DNA of 64,000 nt. Origin: Allium sativum. Taxonomy: Eukaryota; Streptophyta; Magnoliopsida; Asparagales; Amaryllidaceae. The translations under genes were made by a program, and so were the position numbers. Positions 34,499-47,526 of this stretch are shown here, one piece after another. The DNA is taken from positions 491,190,453 through 491,254,452 of the forward strand of contig CM060923.1 of the NCBI GenBank assembly GCA_030737875.1. The letters are read 5' to 3'. Below the pieces are notes generated by a model. The model was not told where the DNA came from and searched no databases. It saw only the letters and a program-made list of their open reading frames with translations. Each line of letters opens with the position of its first letter. Within the stretch, counting starts at the first letter, position 1.

Positions 34499-35758
34499 AT
34501 GAGTGCCAGAAACAGAAGGAATACAGAACCCGATCTAGAGGCTTTATTTAAGAGATATCGAAATCTGGGTGGAGCACAATTCTCGGGCAATGAATCTATT
34601 ATTCAAACTCAAGCTTGGATGAGTTCTGTCGAAAGAATCTTTGAGCATATCCAGCTAAGAGATGACCAGAAACGGTTAGTAGCATCTTGGGCGCTCAAAG
34701 AAGAAGCTTTAATCTGGTGGGAAACAATCATCAAAAATAATCCAGAAGGTGATATCACCTGGGACAGATTTAAAGTGATTTTCCTAGAAAGATTTACTCC
34801 TCCCGAAGCAACCGAGAGATTATGTGATGAATTTTCTTATCTAATACAAGGTGACATGACCATTCCCGAATATCATAATAAATTCAACGAACTTGCTCAC
34901 TTTGCTCCTCATCTAATTCAAAATCCGAAGAGGAAAAATATGAGATTTATTCACGGGCTTCAAAGGAAATACCAGAATAAGGTATTGGGGCATGTGAAGC
35001 TTCCTTTTTCTGAAATGATATATATGGCCTATCAGTATGAAGATCTCCATAAGAAAGGAATGTTATGCGACGAAGAAGAAGTTTGTTGTAGTGACAAAGA
35101 GGAGTCGGAAACTGATATTCCTGAAATTAGTACGAGGTCTGAGGTCAGTAAAGAGCCTAAAGTAAATCGGAAAAGGGCTAGATCTGAAAAAGAACCTGTC
35201 ACGACTGCCATATGCAATAACTGCCATAAGCAGGGGCATTTGCAAGGAAAATGCAAATCTTTAAAGAAGCAAAAGAAGGAAGTATCTAAATCTGATAAAA
35301 GGGTTCATGAGAGCAGAGGATGCCATAGGTGCCACCAGCCTGGGCATATCGCGAAGAATTGCTGGCTGTTAAAAAAGACCAATGTGGTTCAAGTAAATGA
35401 ATTGGCAGAGACTTCCGAGCCCTCAGCTAGTCAAGAAAGGGCCGATGTTTTAGAAGGCACGCTAACTGTCAAAAACATCCCAGTTAAAGTACTGTTTGAC
35501 ACAGGTGCGTCGCGAAGCTTTATTTCAAAGAGTGCTGCTAAGAAACTTGATTTGAACTTGAGGAAGCTTAAGGAACCAATGACTGTCCAGAATCCGGTCG
35601 GGGGTTCTATCAACCTCAGTTGGATTTGTGCAGTACCTGTCTCCTTTTCTTGCTATAAATTCCCTATTATCTCTGTCATCATGAATTTTGATGAATTCGA
35701 TCTTATTCTGGGATTGGATTGGCTAACCAAATATGAAGCAGAGGTTAGATGCGCCTAG
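34499..35758 (+). CDS. gag: Gag and protease part of the B polyprotein, ends at an in-frame TAG
   Basis: The 419 residues comprise a retrotransposon capsid-type gag (WWETI-type motif near residue 78), a basic linker, two CCHC zinc knuckles (from C239 and C275) that would bind genomic RNA, and the aspartic protease with DTGAS at 334. The frame stops at TAG 35756-35758 near the protease C-terminus, and the same frame reopens at once into pol. The stop lies after the protease active site, not at a gag/pro junction, so degenerative mutation is more likely than programmed readthrough. A start at 34499 is supported by the acceptor just upstream and the usual Tekay gag start spacing. Confidence 0.9.
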   Translation: MSARNRRNTEPDLEALFKRYRNLGGAQFSGNESIIQTQAWMSSVERIFEHIQLRDDQKRLVASWALKEEALIWWETIIKNNPEGDITWDRFKVIFLERFTPPEATERLCDEFSYLIQGDMTIPEYHNKFNELAHFAPHLIQNPKRKNMRFIHGLQRKYQNKVLGHVKLPFSEMIYMAYQYEDLHKKGMLCDEEEVCCSDKEESETDIPEISTRSEVSKEPKVNRKRARSEKEPVTTAICNNCHKQGHLQGKCKSLKKQKKEVSKSDKRVHESRGCHRCHQPGHIAKNCWLLKKTNVVQVNELAETSEPSASQERADVLEGTLTVKNIPVKVLFDTGASRSFISKSAAKKLDLNLRKLKEPMTVQNPVGGSINLSWICAVPVSFSCYKFPIISVIMNFDEFDLILGLDWLTKYEAEVRCA

Positions 35759-35848
35759 AGAGTTGTTAAAGCTAAGATTAAATCAGGCGATTATATAACC
35801 ATTCCCTGTGAAGGTCAGAATGCTAATAGAAAAGACTTCTGGGCAGCT

Positions 35849-38740
35849 TTGAATGTTTCTCCAGCCCAAATAGAAAATGCCCCTGAAGTCATAGAAAATA
35901 TTCCCGATCTAGTGAAAGACATTCCTGTTGTCAAGAACTATGCGGATGTGTTCGAAGAACTTGTTCGCTTACCTCCGCAAAGAGAAATAGATTTCAAGAT
36001 TGCTTTGATTCCGAATGCAAGGCCGGTAGTTCACGCTATTCGAAGAATGTCCTTGAAAGAGAAGGAGGAATTAGACAATCAAACACGACAGCTAGTATGG
36101 AAAGGTCTGATAAGGCCGAGTTTCTCTGATTGGGGTGCAGCAGTGGTATTTGTCCCAAAATCTGACGGTACTCTACGGCTATGCGTGGACTCTCTGGATC
36201 TGAACAAGCAGACAATGAAGAAAAAGTATCCATTGCCGCGGATTGATGATTTGTTGGATCGATTAAATGGAGCACAAGTATTCTCAAGGATGGACCTAGC
36301 TACAGGCTTCCATCAACTTCGAATTGCCGAAGAGTGTGTTCCAATGACAGCATTCAAAGGTCCCGACTTATTCTACGAGTGGTTAGTAATGCCGTTCAGC
36401 TTATGTAACGCTCCAGCTTACTTCGTCGATCTAATGAACAGGGTATTCAGAGGAGTATTGAATAAATTTGTTCTGGTTTTCATTGACGATATTCTAATCT
36501 TCTCTAAATCAAAGGCCGAACATGAAAAACATCTGGAACAGGTTCTAGAAATTCTGAGACGGAATGTGTTAAAAGCCAAATTTTCCAAATGTATCTTCTG
36601 GCAAGATGAAGTAAAATTTCTGGGCCACGTCGTATCGATAGAAGGAATCGCTGTGGATCCAAGTAAAATCACAGCCATTCAGAATTGGAAGCAGCCCAGT
36701 ACTCCCACTGAAGTCCGCAGTTTTCTCGGATTGGCTAGCTATTACCGGAAGTTCGTTAAAAACTTTTCGAAGATGTCTGGTCATTTAACAAAGCTTACAA
36801 AGAAGCATTCTAAATTCAAATGGACTCAAGAGAGTGAGGAGGCTTTCGAAGAGCTAAAGTTGAGATTAACTACAGCTCCAGTGTTAACCATCATCGATGG
36901 CAACCAAGATTTAAAAGTCTGGACTGATGCGTCTAGAGAGGGCCTTGGCGCAGTGTTAATGCAAAGAGGCCAAGTAATTGCTTATGCTAGCCGTCAACTG
37001 AAGCCGCACGAGAAAAACTATGTAACTCATGATCTTGAGTTATTGGCTATCATATTCTCTTTGAAAATCTGCAGACACTATCTTCTGGGCGAGAGATTTG
37101 AACTGTTTACAGATCACCAGTCGTTAAAGTATCTGTTCACTCAGAAGGACTTAAATCTGAGACAGCAACGTTGGCTGGAGTTTCTGGCGGCATATGACTT
37201 CGAAATTATATATACTCCAGGAAAAGCCAATCTCGTGGCCGATGCGTTAAGAAGAAAGAATGCAATGATCGCCAGTTTTATTATCACGACTTCTTTGCTA
37301 GATAAGATATCTGCTCTTCAGGAGGATGATCACTTCATTCAGAAGATCAGAGGGATAATTCAACAAGGCGAACCCTCGAGTTTTCAAGTCGACAATGATG
37401 AGATTTTAAGGCTCAAAGGTCGAATCTGTGTCCCTAACATTCCTGAACTTCGAAAAGAAGTACTGGATGAATGCCACAAGTCCAAACTCAGTATCCACCC
37501 GGGAGTAAGCAAAATGTATAATGACATCAAACGCACTTTCTGGTGGAAGTCGATGAAAAGGGACATTTCTTTATATGTTAGCCGATGCCCTACTTGCCAG
37601 CTAGTCAAGAGTGACCAACAGAAACTGGCTGGATTATTACAACCGCTAGAAGTTCCTGGCTGGAAGTGGGAACATATTTCTATGGATTTCATCGATGGTC
37701 TGCCCAGAACCAGGAAAGGAAATGACAGTATTTGGGTGATCGTAGATCGCTTCACGAAGACCGCCCATTTCATACCTGTCAGATCAAATAGAACCGCTCA
37801 GAGTCTGGCGCAGATTTACTTCAGGGAAATAGTTAGACTGCATGGAGTGCCGCTCAGTATAGTAAGTGATAGAGATACAATATTCACTAGCAAATTCTGG
37901 GAAGCATTTCAAGTCGAGCTGGGAACGAAGTTAAACTTGAGCACCGCTTATCATCCTCAGACAGACGGTCAGACTGAGAGGGTGAATCGCATTTTAGAAG
38001 ATCTATTGCGGGCTTGTGTTCTAGATTTCGGTGGATCATGGGAAGACCATCTGCATTTGGCTGAATTCTCTTATAACAACAGCTACCAGGCGAGTCTGAC
38101 AATGTCGCCATTCGAAGCATTGTATGGTAGACCGTGCCGATCTCCTGCTTGTTGGGTCGAGCCTGGGAATAGACTTTTGTTGGGTCCTGATATGATTCGA
38201 GAAGCGGCCGACAAAGTCGATTTTATTAAGAAGCGATTACTCGCCGCTCAAAGCCGACAAAAGAGCTATGCTGATAAAAGAAGAAGAGATATATCCTTCG
38301 AAGTTGGCGACTATGTATATTTGAAAGTATCGCCGATGAGAGGAGTTATCCGGTTCGGTAAAACTGGAAAGTTAGCGCCTAAATTTATTGGTCCGTTTCC
38401 TTTTCTGGAACGGATTGGAACTCTCGCTTATAGGGTCAAACTGCCTGACTGGCTTCCTGGAGTGCATGATGTATTTCATATATCTCAACTTCGAAAGCAC
38501 GTTCATGATCCAGACTTGATCGTGGAAGAAGCAGCTCAACAAGACATTGAAATTACTCCAGAATTAGCCGTGAGGCGCGAGCCGCTAAAGATTATCGGCA
38601 AAGAATCCAAAGAGCTGAGGAACAAGAAGGTTCGCTTAGTCAAAGTGCAATGGAGTGGAGATCCACGAGATTGTACTTGGGAAACTGAGGAGAGCATTCG
38701 GAAAGCTTATCCTAGATGCCGAGTAGATATCTCTGAATGA
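35849..38740 (+). CDS. pol: Pol part of the B polyprotein (RT, RNase H, integrase, chromodomain)
   Basis: The frame is the same as gag and open from 35759; the first ATG is 35849. Numbering from that ATG, RT has FIDD with D213-D214, RNase H has WTDA, DLEL, TDHQ and VADAL, integrase has an HHCC finger and D613, D674 and E710 with 35 residues between the last two. A chromodomain-like tail ([12 protein letters not shown]-like CTWETEE) would direct integration to marked chromatin. Unusual substitutions at conserved spots include CVDSLDLN for CVDYRxLN, PFSL for PFGL and ADALRRK for ADALSRK. They suggest loss of selection or damage. Without readthrough of the upstream TAG no Pol would be made. Confidence 0.9.
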   Translation: MNVSPAQIENAPEVIENIPDLVKDIPVVKNYADVFEELVRLPPQREIDFKIALIPNARPVVHAIRRMSLKEKEELDNQTRQLVWKGLIRPSFSDWGAAVVFVPKSDGTLRLCVDSLDLNKQTMKKKYPLPRIDDLLDRLNGAQVFSRMDLATGFHQLRIAEECVPMTAFKGPDLFYEWLVMPFSLCNAPAYFVDLMNRVFRGVLNKFVLVFIDDILIFSKSKAEHEKHLEQVLEILRRNVLKAKFSKCIFWQDEVKFLGHVVSIEGIAVDPSKITAIQNWKQPSTPTEVRSFLGLASYYRKFVKNFSKMSGHLTKLTKKHSKFKWTQESEEAFEELKLRLTTAPVLTIIDGNQDLKVWTDASREGLGAVLMQRGQVIAYASRQLKPHEKNYVTHDLELLAIIFSLKICRHYLLGERFELFTDHQSLKYLFTQKDLNLRQQRWLEFLAAYDFEIIYTPGKANLVADALRRKNAMIASFIITTSLLDKISALQEDDHFIQKIRGIIQQGEPSSFQVDNDEILRLKGRICVPNIPELRKEVLDECHKSKLSIHPGVSKMYNDIKRTFWWKSMKRDISLYVSRCPTCQLVKSDQQKLAGLLQPLEVPGWKWEHISMDFIDGLPRTRKGNDSIWVIVDRFTKTAHFIPVRSNRTAQSLAQIYFREIVRLHGVPLSIVSDRDTIFTSKFWEAFQVELGTKLNLSTAYHPQTDGQTERVNRILEDLLRACVLDFGGSWEDHLHLAEFSYNNSYQASLTMSPFEALYGRPCRSPACWVEPGNRLLLGPDMIREAADKVDFIKKRLLAAQSRQKSYADKRRRDISFEVGDYVYLKVSPMRGVIRFGKTGKLAPKFIGPFPFLERIGTLAYRVKLPDWLPGVHDVFHISQLRKHVHDPDLIVEEAAQQDIEITPELAVRREPLKIIGKESKELRNKKVRLVKVQWSGDPRDCTWETEESIRKAYPRCRVDISE

Positions 38741-38957
38741 CTCTGGTGCAAGGTACATTTAACCTACTTTGCATTACCATTCAATTCTCTACTCTATTGT
38801 TATTTTCTTTTCATAGATGTGCACTTTTAATTATATAGTCTGAATGATTTTTAAGGGGCATAGGATTTGATTAGTATATTTTTGAAGGTTAAAAACAATT
38901 GGATTGGTTGTTGTGTTGTTTGATTGTAGATTTATCAAACCACTTTCGACTTTGTTC

Positions 38958-38975
38958 CTTTTCGGGGACGAAAAG
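38958..38975 (+). ncRNA. GGGA-capped hairpin upstream of the B polypurine tract
   Basis: CTTTTCG and CGAAAAG pair around GGGA. Two stem pairs differ from A and C by compensatory change while loop and position are kept. Confidence 0.6.
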
Positions 38976-38979
38976 TTTT

Positions 38980-38992
38980 AAGTGGGGGAGAT
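38980..38992 (+). other. Polypurine tract of element B
   Basis: aagtgggggagat lies directly before the 3' LTR. Confidence 0.9.
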
Positions 38993-41900
38993 TGTAACGA
39001 CCCAGAAAATCTGAACCAATTTAAATTTTTTAAATTGGCTTAAATAATGGATTTTAAATATTTAAAATAAATATTTTAAATAATGGCGATGAAAACTAAG
39101 TTTAAATCGACAATTGAAAACGAATATAATTAATTATAATTATAAACAAGGCCTGAAATGGCGTGGCAGTTTCAAAAATTGAATTCAAACTTTGTCGGAC
39201 TGTACCGGGTGCAAAACAATCCGGATTTTAGTGAAACCAAAAACATTAGGATCTAATTGATGATATCTTTCCAACGAATCTGACCAATCGAAATTTGATA
39301 GCGGGAATCAAAAGATATGTCCAGTTGAAAATACTGAATAGTCGCTATGGAATTCAGGCCCTTAAAAATGGGCATTTTGCAAATGACCTCGGATTTCGAC
39401 GAAACCACTTTTGTTGGATCCGCAGGGTCAAGTTATTGTTAGGTTTCAAATTTCATAATTTTTCGAATCAATATGTGAGCGTGGCAAAGGAAAACGCGTT
39501 TGACCAGTTTCTGTTGATTTTAATCGACTGGAAATTGGCCATTTTTCAAACGGTCTCAGAATTCGACGAAACTAGTTTTGTTAGGACCATATCGTCGATA
39601 CGAAGCTAGAAAATATTTTTCTGGAATTTTTCTAGTTAGTATGTGACCCCGGTAATTTGAAATGTACGTTTAAAATTCAATATAGTGATTTAAATGTAAA
39701 TTCAACGGGAACTGATTGTAACGATCAAATCAGCTTACGATACATATCCCATTGTGTTCGGAATGGGGGTAAAACGCTATGGGCGACAGGTGGTAGGCCT
39801 CGTTTCGAAGTCGTATGTAAAAGTCAACCTTTTTGCAAAATATAAATAATTAAATAATAAAAATAATTTTAATTTCCCTCCTTTATCTCCCGTTCTGCGC
39901 CCCCCCCCCCCCCCCCCGATTCATTAAATAGAAATAAAAAAAAAACCCTAAAACTATCGATCGATGCCACCGCCCGCGACCGCCTGTTCCTCCTCCAAGC
40001 CCACCGCTTCACTCTCCCTCCTCCGCTTCGCAGGACCTATGAGTCCCCCCCCCCCCTCGAAGCCATCGCGAGCGAATCGAGCAGCCCCCCTCCCAGTCTG
40101 ACGACCTCCTGCCACCACCGGCGAACCCCGAGCCGCCGCCTCGAAGCCAGACTCCGCCTCCCCTCCGACGAACTGCGGAAACCCCCCCTCCCTCTCTGTA
40201 AGTATTTCTTTTTTTTTTATTATTTTATTTTTATTTTATATAAACAGAATTTAAAACTGAATTTGAAAAAGAATATAAAACTGAATTTGAAAAAGGGGTT
40301 ATAAAAACTGATTTTCAAAAAACATTTAAAACTGATTTTCAAAAACATTTAAAACTGATTTTCAAAAGCATTTAAAAACTGGTTTTTAAAAAACATTTAA
40401 AACTGATTTTTTAAAAGCGTTTAAAAACTAATATTAGAATAGGTTTAAATCTGATTTTTTATAAAGGAAAAACAGATTTTTTATAAAGGATAAAAACTGA
40501 TTTTTCAATTATAGTAAAACTGTTTTTTTTTAAAGGTTAAAACTGAATTTTAAAAAGAGTTTAAAACTGATTTGATTTTAAAACTTTAAATAGAAAAAGG
40601 TTTAATCTTTTTAAAGAAAAAGGTTTGGACTTTCTAAAGAAAATGATTTGGACTTTCTAAAGAAAAAGATTTGAACTTGGAAAAAAAATAAAGATCATAT
40701 TTTTAAAAGAGAAAAGACGGAAATTTTATTAAGTAGAAGGAGTAAGATATGATTTTTGTATTTTTAAAGTAATAAAAATATAATCTTTACATCATAGGAA
40801 TATTAAAAATATAACCTTTATTTTTGAAAAGGCGGAATATATATTTTTGAAATGCAGTTTTTATATATTGAATAACATAGTAAAAATTCGATTTTTACAT
40901 ATGTAGAGAATACGGGCAACAAAGCGACAGAAAGAGAGATTGGCGAAGAAGAGTCGTAGTAGTTGGATAGCTATTGGTGAGATTTCTGATTTAAAAATAT
41001 TATATATGTGTGAAATGAAAGTGAATTGCTATATATAAATATATATCTATATATATATATATACGCCCCTCGTCCACAAACCATGGACGATATTTATTGG
41101 TTGAAATGGTTGTGAAAATTGATTGATAGCGAATGATTGTTTGGGATTGTTTGTGATTGATATTGGTTGATTGTGGTTGAAAAATACCCATTTGTGGTTG
41201 AGAAATATTTGGTTGAAACCACATAGGATTAGTTTGTGGAAATGAAATAAATATATACATGCCGCCTGCGTGCGAACTAGATGCATGATCCCCATTGTCA
41301 AAAACCGCGAGGTTTTAAGGTAGAGCGAGGAGCCGTACTAGGGACGGTCCCGGTTTTAACTACCCTGCCGTTATGCTGCCGAAATTTTGAATAATATTCG
41401 TGTGTTTGAATTATTTTCATATGCTTAAACTATATTTATTCATTGAATAGAAAACATTCATGTGTTGAATTGATATTCATTCGTTGATTAGAAATTCATG
41501 TGTTGAATGGTATTCATATTTTGAAATAAATCGTTTGATAATAAAAATCACATTTTTATATATATAGAAACTATAGAAAACATTCATGTGTTGAATTGAT
41601 ATTCATTCGTTGATTAGAAATTCATGTGTTGAATGGTATTCATATTTTGAAATAAATTGTTTGATAATAAAAAACACATTTTTATCTATATATAGAAACT
41701 ATAGAAAACATTCATGTGTTGAATTGATATTCATTCGTTGATTAGAAATTCATGTGTTGAATGGTATTCATATTTTGAAATAAATCGTTTGATAAAAAAA
41801 ATCACATTTTTATATATATAGAAACTATAGAAAACATTCATGTGTTGAATTGATATTCATTCGTTGATTAGAAATTCATGTGTTGAATGGTATTCATATT

Positions 41901-44846
41901 TTGAAATAAATTGTTTGATAATAAAAATCACCTTTTATCGACTATATGAACTGTGTAAAATAATCTCGTTTTAAAAGAAATTGTTTTATGATAAAAATCC
42001 CATTCTTATCACCAACTTGAACTATATAGAAAAATAGTGTTTTGAAATGAGTTGTTTTACAATAAAAATCACATTTTTATTGTATGCATAAATCGTTGAA
42101 ATGTGAAGTGTTAAAAATAGCCACTTGTTCAAAATAAACATATATGAGTTGAAATATTCATTAATTAGCTAATGAAATGATTTGCACCTATTTATGTAAC
42201 ATTAGAATGAATGGTGTTTTTTTTAAACCAAACAGAAATCAAATATGAAGTTGAATAGAAAATGATAAATGATAAGAACTGTATATATATATGTACATGC
42301 ATATTTATTGAACAGGTTATAGCAAAGGGGCTAGAGAAGAGGAATAAAATTTTGTGCCCAACAAATAGGTACACATTTACTGTTTTGTTTGGGTGATGAT
42401 TTTATGAGCCTGTTGGCTAGCCGCTTGGCTTTTTCTTTTTCTTTTTGAGATTAGAAGGACCGGGAACGCTATTTGCGATTTCCCGACGCTCCCGGTGCAG
42501 GGGAGGTTATGGCGAAATTTTCCAAAATTTTAAGGTGTTAGAAAAATATTTGAAGTTAAAACGATATGGAAATCATTGAATGAACTATATTTATATAAAT
42601 ATATAAATATAAATAAAATTAAAACGAAACGAAGTCGTGCAGTTCGTATTTTGAAACCATGATTTCAAACAACTAGTACGGGAAATCCGACCATTGGATT
42701 TTCCCAAAACCTCAACCGTCGGGTACGCCTTGGAAATATCTTCCCAACGGCACCAACCTTGTAAAAATCCAACGGTTGGATTGTCTGGAATGTTTAATTC
42801 AAATCGGAAGAAAAACAGCGCCAGAAGCGATTATATTTATATATATATATAAATATAATTATATATTTAATCGAATAACGACGCTGCAGTTCGTAATTTG
42901 AAGTCGAAAATTCAAACGATTGTACCGGGAGATCCGACCGTCGGATTTTCCCGAAACTGGAACCGTTGGATTCGTTTTGAAAAGACCTTTCTAATGATGT
43001 AAATTTTGTGAAGATCCAACGGTTAGATTTTCAGATATGTGTAAATAAAATCTGAAGAAAAACAGCGCCACGGCCGCTTTATGGCCCGAAGAGTCGTTTT
43101 GAATAAAATAGCTATTTTAAAATAAATAAAAATAGCGATAAATAGTTATAAAATATCATAAGCGATATGGAATGGAAATAAACTGAATTTGCTTGATTTA
43201 TGTTGTATTTGATGGTTGAATGTGTTTGGTGTGAAAATTACATTAAAGAACACAATTTGTGTTGTCGAATAATTTAACCATTAAAATAAATTGATTTGAA
43301 ATTCTAAATATACGTGAATTATTTGAAAAGGCCGAGTTAATTCTCATTTCAAATGATCGACCAACGATTGAAAGTCGAAGATGAAGACGACGGTCGAAGA
43401 CCGGAGATCTTCACCTCGTTTGGATGGTAACCGAGGTCCTGATTGGGAGGCATCCCGAAATATGGATAATGAGTGGTGATCGTCCAGACGTACGTGGTGA
43501 TCGATGGGTTTGCGAGGTATTTAGTGCCTCCGGTTTCGTTCAGACCCATAACGGACTTGTAAATGGACTGTGTGTCTGACATAGGATTTAATCTGTGTGG
43601 CATGCTAAGATGCAGTGATCAGGGCTTCTGTTGAAAAGCAAAGTCTTGTGGTGATGATCAAAGCACCGCCTGTGTGGCGTAGCTTTGTGTATAACGTAAA
43701 TTCGCGAGCCTCACACCCAGGTATGAACCTAAAACGGGAGAGGACATCAGGGAGGGCCTGCGTTTCTTTCTAGCTAGGGTGGTGTCATTGACCTACCAGC
43801 CCTGACATTTATATACTTTTCACCTATGTGGTTGTTGCTGTTGCGAGGCGCCTCGGTTTGATCGGACGATCCGGGTCCGATGGAGTCATTCGTTGGCTCG
43901 TTTACGCCCCAAAGGGCGGAGAAACGTAGTGTTCAGGCATAATAATCCACATCGGTGGACCGGCCCTGACAATCCAAGGGCCCACCTGAGTCTGGGCCTG
44001 AGACATGGGCTAGATTGTCTCGAATTCGGTAAGGACTATCTTTTGCCTTGGTTCATGACGGAAATCCAATTTCCAAATACGACATCGTGCGGTTTTGATT
44101 GTATATATATATATGGCGACATGATATATGGTACCCATGCTGTCTATGATTGATAGTTATGATTTGAAATTGTTTTCAAAACATATAGACACTAACAATA
44201 ATATCAAATGCCTTTGTTTGTTCGTATCAAGCATATTTTGACCGTTATAAGGTAAAACTCTATCCTCCGGTTTGCGTTGCATTGTGTGATGGGAACTGAG
44301 TCTTATAACGGTTTCATTTTTATACAAAGCATAGCGATGTTTAAAAGAAAGATTTGTTCTAAAGCACTGGCAATCCAATGGAGTAAACCCATTCCACGAA
44401 AGTGGCGTGGTCCTGTGATTAGCCATATTATATATGTGTTGAGTGGATTTCTCATACCAGTCCCATAACTGACTCGTAGTTTGGTTCACTTTCAAACTCG
44501 GGTGCCCCTTTTTCTACACGGGCAGCCTTGTATTCAGGTTTAGCTGGTTCTTTTTCTGGATAGCTGGAGCTGAAGATGGATTCTATCATTATTTCTTTTT
44601 ATGCTGTTCAGCTCCTATTGTATATATTTTGTTTATTTCCGCTGTAGACATTTATGTATAGCTGAACTGTATTTGTACTAAGTAAGATCCTGTATACTGT
44701 GTAACTCTGATGATTAATTTTATCCAGTATATTTTGTTGTTCATATCTGGTGTATTTATTTAATTCTGTTCTGCTATTATATGTTTCTGTGTTATATTCC
44801 AAAGATAACCCTTGTTTCCGTGAGAACGGGATTTCGGGTCGTCTCA
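38993..44846 (+). repeat. 3' LTR of element B
   Basis: 5854 bp and uninterrupted. It repeats all parts of the 5' LTR: U3 duplication, TATA-like box, GC-rich leader (39890-40197) with donor at 40198, TA run, 126-bp array, and hairpins near 44000. It preserves the empty insertion site of element A at 43990-43994. It ends GTCTCA, followed by catac. Confidence 0.95.
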
Positions 44847-46829
44847 CATACCGAGGTGTGAGGCTCGCGAATTCATACTATACACAAAGCTACGACACTT
44901 AGGCCGTGCTTTGATCATCAACCACAAGACTTTGCTTTTCAACAAAAGCCTTGATCATTGCATCTCAGCGTGCCACACAGGCCATTCATGCTATGCGACT
45001 GATATCTATCGATATATAACTTCTAAGCTCATACGTCTCAAAGTAGGGCGTTAAGCAAGAGAATAAATTCTCCGCCGCCAAACAAATATATATTTAATAG
45101 AAATCAAACAACACAGAATAAAATCCAATGTCGGACACACAATCCATTTACAAGTCCGTTCTGGGTCTGAACGAAACCGGAGGCACTTTCCTCGCATATC
45201 CATCGATCTCCAAGTACGTCTGGACGACCACCAACTATTTCCATCCTCTTGGGTGTACAGCCCAATCAGGATTATCAGTAATTATCCAAACGATGTGAAG
45301 ACTTCCGGTCTTCTACCACCGTCTTCATCTTCGACTTATCGTCGAATCGGTTATTCGGAATGGGTATAAACCCGGCCTTTCTAAATAGCCCGCATATATA
45401 ATAAACAAGTGATAGAAAACACAACATACGCCTCATTCCACTTCTGAATATCCTGTTATTCAAATATTCACATCTTTTGGGAAAGGTTCCCATTAATTTT
45501 ATCAAAGATAAATTCTTTAAAATTTATTCTTTAATCTTTCTTTGGATGTCATATCAAACCAAATTATGGTTTTCCAAACTAGTCGAGATTAGCGAACCAC
45601 ACCGAAGTAATTATTTATTTTATTACCCAATCCCAACCTATTCATCCCATTGAGCCAAACTGTTATTACCCCATAACTAACCCCATGGTGTTATCGGTAA
45701 ATTTAATTACCATTTCTCGTTTAAATCTAATTAAAGATTTACTATCGCTCGGAGCAAAACTGGCGATACTCCATTTTCGATCATTTCCTATATTTGATAA
45801 TTTATATTATAAATTCACGTTTCAACCTAATTAAAGATTCATTAAAACTCCACTTAGTTCTAATCTTTATCTGGGTTAAAGAACCAATGTCATTTAAAAC
45901 ACGGATTACGATAAACCCACTTCACATTCCATTCTATTAGTCTCTAACCGTAAATTAGTAAGAGAACAGTTCCTTAAATATTAACCCCGAAGGCCGAAAC
46001 CAACATCAGATTAATATCCAAGTAACCATTCAACTTAACTGATCCCCAGTTAGTTCCTAATTTTCTTAACTCCATTTGGGTTTAAGAACAGTATTATTAA
46101 AGATACCATTCACAACAAACCAAAATCCCATTTGATATTAAATACAAGGCTCTGAATAGAAAATATATCGGCTTATATTCAATATCAAATTCTGAAACCA
46201 ACAAATATCGCTTTGGAAATAACGATATAAAATATATCTTCCAAATTTCCATATCAATATTCGTATAATCCTGAATCCAATCATCGAAATATTCCGAAGA
46301 TAATTTCGATTCAAATCCATTCCAATTCATATATTGGAAATTATGGTTATTTTTAAAAACATTTCAAATCCAATTTATTTATTTTAAAAATATATAAATT
46401 ATTATTCTAGTTCAACATTAGTTCATTTTGATAAAAATACATTTTTCTCTTTTCAAATATGGGATTTTTCATCCTGGTTCTTTTCAAATCATTTGTTATG
46501 ATTTCACACAAATTATTGATATTTTTATTAATTTTATCAAGGCCCGTACAGTCGATTTCCATCAACGGCCATCGAACTGCACTTACAACGACCTTTTCCA
46601 AATTTGATTTGGACGTATATCCAAATCCAATCATTAGATTTCTAATTTCTTATATTCGTTAGAAAGCTCTTTTCGATACGAATCCAACGGTTCCGGTTTT
46701 AGGAGAATCCGATGGTCGGATCTCCTGTAATGTCCGATCGAAGTCAATGGTCGAAATTCACGAACTGCCGTAGCGCGACGCGTTCTATTCAGGCCATTGT
46801 ATTATATATATAATATATATTTCGTCAAT

Positions 46830-47300
46830 TTCTATTTAAATCGTATTTTATAAATAGTTTTAAATTTGTTTTCAAAACTGTTTCAACTTCATATTCGATT
46901 TCAAATCAAAAATGAATTTTCCATTATAAATTCGTTTTCCATTTGATTTCAATTCAATTCGAATTTATTTCAATTTTATTTAATTCGAATTCAAATTCGT
47001 TTCAATTCAATTAAATTTGAATTCGTTTCTATTCAATTCGAATTCACTTCAATTTTATTTAATTCGAATTCAAATTCGTTTCAATTCAATTTCAATTCAA
47101 TTAAATTTGAATTTGTTTCTATTCAATTCGAATTCAAATTCGCTTTCTATTCAATTCGAATAGAATTCATTTTCTATTCGATTCGAATTCATTTCAATTT
47201 CACTTCAATTTGAATTTATTTCAAATTGATTCAATTAAATTTCAATTTGAATTTTAATTTAATTTAATTCGAATTTCATTTCAAAATATTCAATTTTGAA
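46830..47300. repeat. GAATT/TTCAATT-rich simple sequence in LTR D
   Basis: Dense irregular repeats of attcgaattcaa and tttcaattcaatt fill about 450 bases. Confidence 0.75.
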
Positions 47301-47406
47301 ATCACTTTTCAATATTCATTTGAAAACAAATAAAATCGATATAAATATCGTTCGCGTCAAAATAGGGCATATCTAACCAACACGACTTTATATTTTCAAT
47401 CTTTAT

Positions 47407-47526
47407 TATTCTATTCAACAAATGAATATTTATTCTATTCAACAAACGAATATTTATTCTATTCAACAAATGAATATCTATTCTATTCAACAAATGAATA
47501 TTTATTCTATTCAACAAATGAATATA
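47407..47526. repeat. 24-bp tandem repeat, about 5 copies
   Basis: A unit made of tattctattcaacaaatgaa plus tatt repeats with a 24-bp period. Two similar caacaaatgagta fragments occur later in LTR D. Confidence 0.85.

Larger units (their letters stand above)
17159..44846 (+). mobile_element. Full-length Ty3/gypsy retrotransposon B (Tekay-like), carrying nested A
   Basis: Both LTRs begin TGTAACGACC and end GGGTCGTCTCA, and the 5-bp duplication catac flanks the element. Its own length is about 16.5 kb once nested element A and one copy of A's duplication are subtracted. The parts are: 5' LTR (17159-22187 plus 33393-34244), primer-binding site, gag-pol with one in-frame stop, polypurine tract, and 3' LTR (38993-44846). 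LTRs differ by scattered substitutions; I counted 14 in the first ~840 bases, or 1.7%, and fewer elsewhere. It lies in reverse-oriented solo LTR D of a related family. Confidence 0.95.

Noticed and set aside
17159..44846. Classification of B as an Ogre/Tat element because of its size and very long LTRs
   Set aside because: The Pol carries a chromodomain-like tail and no extra ORF1 or dual RNase H, and the primer-binding site is initiator Met. Tekay-like fits better.
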